Assembly (NCBI GenBank): GCA_002424645.1
Contig: DIKU01000142.1
Location: forward strand, 9,646 to 17,365
Direction of reading: 5' to 3'
DNA length: 7,720 nucleotides
Source: Pelobacter sp. UBA5610
GTDB lineage: Bacteria > Desulfobacterota > Desulfuromonadia > Desulfuromonadales > Syntrophotaleaceae
The notes beneath the pieces were generated by a model that had not been told where the DNA came from, did not search any database, and saw only the letters and a program-made list of their open reading frames with translations. Shown piece by piece: positions 4,934 through 7,720 of this stretch; the stretch's first letter is position 1, and each line of letters begins with the position of its first letter. A program made the translations under genes and the position numbers.

Positions 4934-7516
4934 TCAGCCAAAACAGACAACCTGCTGAGCCAAAACATCCGACATCAATTGGAGCTCGCCTTCATCCAGG
5001 AACACAACCTTTACGATATCTCTAAATCGAGCAGCTGATGGTTCCAAATCCTCCAATTGATTAGCGTAGTTGTCTAGGAACCCGGGATTGAAGGTACAAT
5101 GGCTATCTTCCGGGAACAATGCCAGGTAGAAAATTTCGGTTTCTACCAAATCCTGAAAAAAATGGCTTCCGAACGAAAGTTCCGGCATCAGTCCACCGGC
5201 AGGAAAAGCAACTTCGGCCAAGATGGATACATTATTGATTTCGGAAAATCCTACGGGTATGCCCAATGAAGGCGTCGTTGTCCCCCAGCGACCCGGCCCC
5301 ATAAGCAATGTGGGCATATTTTTTGGATTACATATCTTTTTATTGAGCCGCCCTACCATGCGGGCAATTTCATATTTGTCGGTCAGCGGCAAAAGACAGT
5401 AACCTGCCGGTTCCACCCAAATGATGCACCGGACAGGCTGAACGACATTGCCCCCCATGAAATGACCTTCCGATTGAAAAAGAACCCGGTCGTCTGTTAA
5501 GTCTTGCGGAATCTGAACGCCCTTTTCGAAACCGCGCGTCTGCAGAGGTCGGCACTGAACCAGATTGATCTTCGGTGCATCATCAAGGGGAAAATTAACA
5601 GTAAACTCTATATCAACCGGATATTTATAATGATTTTCCAAAGTTTTAAGCATGCGTTGCATCAGTTTTGCAAAACCTGTTTCGGAAAGCAGCTTTTCAA
5701 AAGTCAGCAACCAGGCTTCACGGCTTTTGAGACCACGCTCTTCGAGCCTTTGCATGGCCTCACGGTCCGGTACGGCATAACGGGTTAGGTCGAAATGGAG
5801 ACTATGGCTAGCGAGATTCGACAGAGAGATTGTTTCGGGAGCATTTTTTGTTACGTTTAGCACATCGACATCCCTCTGGGAGAAACGCCGTAAATCGGCT
5901 GAGTTTTTCAGAGGAACCTTGCAGGGCAGATCCAACGCTACGATTCGCGGATAGTCGTTTTCGGCGCGATCGACGGCGCGGGTTCCCAACCCGAGAACCA
6001 GACGCAGCATGCCCGCCGCCGGGTCCATATCCCTGTCCCAGACAAAGGCGTTGTAGGATGCGCCTACCCCGGCCAACTCCGGAAAGTAGAAATGGTCATG
6101 GTATGCCCCGGAAACCCTCTGCACAAGCAAAGCCATCTGCTCCTGATGTTTATCCAACCCCCGCTGTCGTCGGTAAGTCAGGGCATCTTCGCTCATAGTG
6201 CTTGCGAAAACCCGACGCACGGCATCTTCGAACTGTTCATATCGCTGTTCCGGCGATCCTTGGTTAACGCGGAAGAAACTTTCGTATTTGCCTGCGAAGG
6301 CATTACCAAAGCTGTCCTCAAGAAGGCTGCTGGAGCGCACGATTATCGGATACTGCCCGAAGTGTTCCAACATTTCCTGAAACTTATTACGTACATCGGG
6401 AGGAAAAGTCCCGTGGAGAAACTTTTCGTAAAGATCCGGTGCGCATTTGAAGTAGCCGTCCGGCGTTTTTTGCTCCATCAACAGCTTCCACCAGCCGTTA
6501 TGGACTACATAGGAAAAATAGAGATCTGACGCGATATAAAAAGAATCGTGCGGTTCGAGATAATGCTGCCAATCAAAGGAAAAATCCCTGAGGAGCATAT
6601 TTCGAGCCAGCAACATGCCGACGGACTTGCCACCGATATAGCCGGTGCCAATGGTACGGGACTTGATTTCTAAAAGGTCTTCCAGGGAAAAAGATGTCCG
6701 GGCAAGGGAAAGCATACGATCATCATGGCCTATCATGATGCGGCAAAGCTGATCGACCATTTCGTATTGTTCGCCTTTAGCCGTTGGAGCACTGGCCAAC
6801 CCTTCTGCCTTAAGAAATAAACGATCCCAATAATCTAAATGCCGGTGTGCATTTTCTGTCTGGCGCTGGTATATCCGGGTAAGATTTGTAGCATCATAGC
6901 TATTCGCGATGGGGATAAATCTCTCGCCCTTTTTGACATGGGGAAGGAACATGGTTGGCGAATGCCGTTGCCAGACCTTGATAGGATGAACGTGAATATT
7001 CCCGTTGTGCGGATAAATATCCAACAGCACCTGCGTAGTGTTCTGGATCTGGGCAATCGTTTTGAAAGAGTGACTGCTACGAATGAGGGCGAAGTAGGCC
7101 ACGGTATTCAATTCGAACAGGTAGGGGCAGGTTACCTGGAAAAAATTTCCGATCATGCCATCGGTAGCCCAGGCCAAAAGCAAATCGGAAAGACAATCAA
7201 ACACGTAAAAAACATCCGGCCCCGTTTCCGTAAGTAAATTGTATACCTTGGCAGCAAAAGACTCGAACCCTCGGTAAGCATCTAATTCATGGACGGTAAT
7301 CCCATCTTCCTGTTTAAGCAATGGCGGGTGCTGGGCAAACCTCATATAGACGATCTCGCGTCCTTCAGCCAGCGATTGTTTCGCGAAGTGCTGGACGAAA
7401 TACTGATAGTCCCCAACACTGTCGACGCGCCAAACAACATTGTCGCCGATCCGCAAATGGTTCAGAATATCATCCAATCCAAAAAATCCTGTTGAGGCAT
7501 GCGATTGCATGTTCAT
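4934..7516 (-). CDS. PEP/pyruvate-binding (PPDK N-terminal) domain protein with degenerate KaiC/RecA-like N terminus
   Basis: This is a soluble 860-residue protein of unknown function; no signal peptide or membrane segment is seen. Residues about 9-190 resemble a KaiC/RecA-type domain: GLDDILNHLRIGDNVVW at 13-29 sits where KaiC-like proteins have their P-loop, but no GxxxxGKT is present, and VFYVFDCLSDL at 102-112 resembles a Walker B strand. Residues about 285-660 form the ATP-binding domain of pyruvate phosphate dikinase and PEP synthase: GYIGGKSVGMLLARNML (292-308), IIVRSSSLLEDSFGNAFAGK (391-410), VDIEF (634-638) and LVQCRPLQ (652-659). The dikinase phosphohistidine motif (TSHAA type) and PEP-binding barrel are absent. 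Residues about 680-860 form another domain with GPGRWG at 740-745 and SFGSHFFQDL at 781-790. A phosphotransfer or ATP-dependent role is possible, but full dikinase activity is unlikely. The gene has its own terminator, so it is probably not co-transcribed with gdhA. Confidence 0.92.
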   Translation of the reverse strand: MNMQSHASTGFFGLDDILNHLRIGDNVVWRVDSVGDYQYFVQHFAKQSLAEGREIVYMRFAQHPPLLKQEDGITVHELDAYRGFESFAAKVYNLLTETGPDVFYVFDCLSDLLLAWATDGMIGNFFQVTCPYLFELNTVAYFALIRSSHSFKTIAQIQNTTQVLLDIYPHNGNIHVHPIKVWQRHSPTMFLPHVKKGERFIPIANSYDATNLTRIYQRQTENAHRHLDYWDRLFLKAEGLASAPTAKGEQYEMVDQLCRIMIGHDDRMLSLARTSFSLEDLLEIKSRTIGTGYIGGKSVGMLLARNMLLRDFSFDWQHYLEPHDSFYIASDLYFSYVVHNGWWKLLMEQKTPDGYFKCAPDLYEKFLHGTFPPDVRNKFQEMLEHFGQYPIIVRSSSLLEDSFGNAFAGKYESFFRVNQGSPEQRYEQFEDAVRRVFASTMSEDALTYRRQRGLDKHQEQMALLVQRVSGAYHDHFYFPELAGVGASYNAFVWDRDMDPAAGMLRLVLGLGTRAVDRAENDYPRIVALDLPCKVPLKNSADLRRFSQRDVDVLNVTKNAPETISLSNLASHSLHFDLTRYAVPDREAMQRLEERGLKSREAWLLTFEKLLSETGFAKLMQRMLKTLENHYKYPVDIEFTVNFPLDDAPKINLVQCRPLQTRGFEKGVQIPQDLTDDRVLFQSEGHFMGGNVVQPVRCIIWVEPAGYCLLPLTDKYEIARMVGRLNKKICNPKNMPTLLMGPGRWGTTTPSLGIPVGFSEINNVSILAEVAFPAGGLMPELSFGSHFFQDLVETEIFYLALFPEDSHCTFNPGFLDNYANQLEDLEPSAARFRDIVKVVFLDEGELQLMSDVLAQQVVCFG

Positions 7517-7523
7517 GCTTCTA

Positions 7524-7528
7524 CCTTC
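7524..7528 (-). promoter_or_regulatory. Ribosome-binding site of the 860-residue gene
   Basis: GAAGG on the minus strand lies 7 bases before the ATG at 7516. It supports that ATG over the second one two codons later (7510), which would have a 13-base spacing. Confidence 0.55.
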
Positions 7529-7584
7529 GTGTGAAAGCGCTATACCTTATTAATAAACTCGGATTACCCGACCAAATTGCCAGC

Positions 7585-7710
7585 CTATTCTTTTTCGATG
7601 GTACCACAGAAAGAACAACCTTTTAGCAGCATAAGGCCCAAACTCGAAACCTCATCGTCGTAAAGATTGCCGATCCGGACCTCCTTTGACCTGTCTTCGC
7701 AATAGCGGAC
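7585..7710 (-). other. Short open stretch with a CxxC ending, possible gene remnant or tiny ORF
   Basis: Reading the minus strand from 7710, after an in-frame TGA at 7713-7711, there are 41 sense codons before a TAG at 7587-7585. The end reads MLLKGCSFCGTIEKE. Cys residues at codon 4 of the stretch and in the CSFC pair give it a zinc-ribbon flavour. The only ATG (7632) would leave just 15 residues. A very good Shine-Dalgarno-like AAAGGAGGT lies upstream, but no ATG, GTG or TTG follows it at a usable distance in this frame. It may be the end of a decayed gene, a tiny ORF, or chance. Nothing else is recognisable upstream of the 860-residue gene. Confidence 0.2.
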
Positions 7711-7720
7711 TCAGACAATT

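Overview
The window carries four complete protein genes, all on the minus strand. In transcription order (high to low coordinate) they are an 860-residue protein with a pyruvate-phosphate-dikinase-type ATP-binding domain (4934-7516), an NADP-type glutamate dehydrogenase gdhA (2813-4162), and the two subunits of an electron-bifurcating NADH-dependent ferredoxin:NADP+ oxidoreductase, nfnA (1545-2402) and nfnB (100-1536). A possible fifth minus-strand frame starts 3 bases after nfnB and runs off the left edge. Nearly every other long frame overlaps one of these genes in another frame and looks like a shadow.

The gene content points to a strictly anaerobic bacterium. NfnAB is found mainly in anaerobes that run on ferredoxin, such as sulfate reducers, clostridia and thermophilic fermenters. 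Moderate GC, strong Shine-Dalgarno sites and the style of the 860-residue protein make a Desulfobacterota (deltaproteobacterial sulfate reducer) most likely to me. That is inference, because no rRNA or other phylogenetic marker is present.

The genes appear to form three transcription units. The 860-residue gene ends in a compact hairpin with a T-run (4895-4922). A 771-base gap follows, whose gdhA-proximal end is AT-rich with a possible TTGACA promoter. gdhA ends in a 17-bp hairpin (2755-2791). After a roughly 350-base leader comes the tightly packed nfnA-nfnB pair (8-base gap).

Functionally, NfnAB can make NADPH from NADH plus reduced ferredoxin, and GdhA spends NADPH to fix ammonium into glutamate, so the two units fit together as reductant supply and nitrogen assimilation. 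The 860-residue protein is the least understood item: a RecA/KaiC-like N-terminal domain without a recognisable P-loop, a PPDK/PEP-synthase-type ATP-binding domain, and a C-terminal domain with a GPGRWG motif in place of the usual phosphohistidine and PEP-binding domains. A diverged repeat lies just beyond the terminators of both the 860-residue gene and gdhA, in the same orientation. I see no tRNA, rRNA, CRISPR array, insertion sequence or classical defence system.
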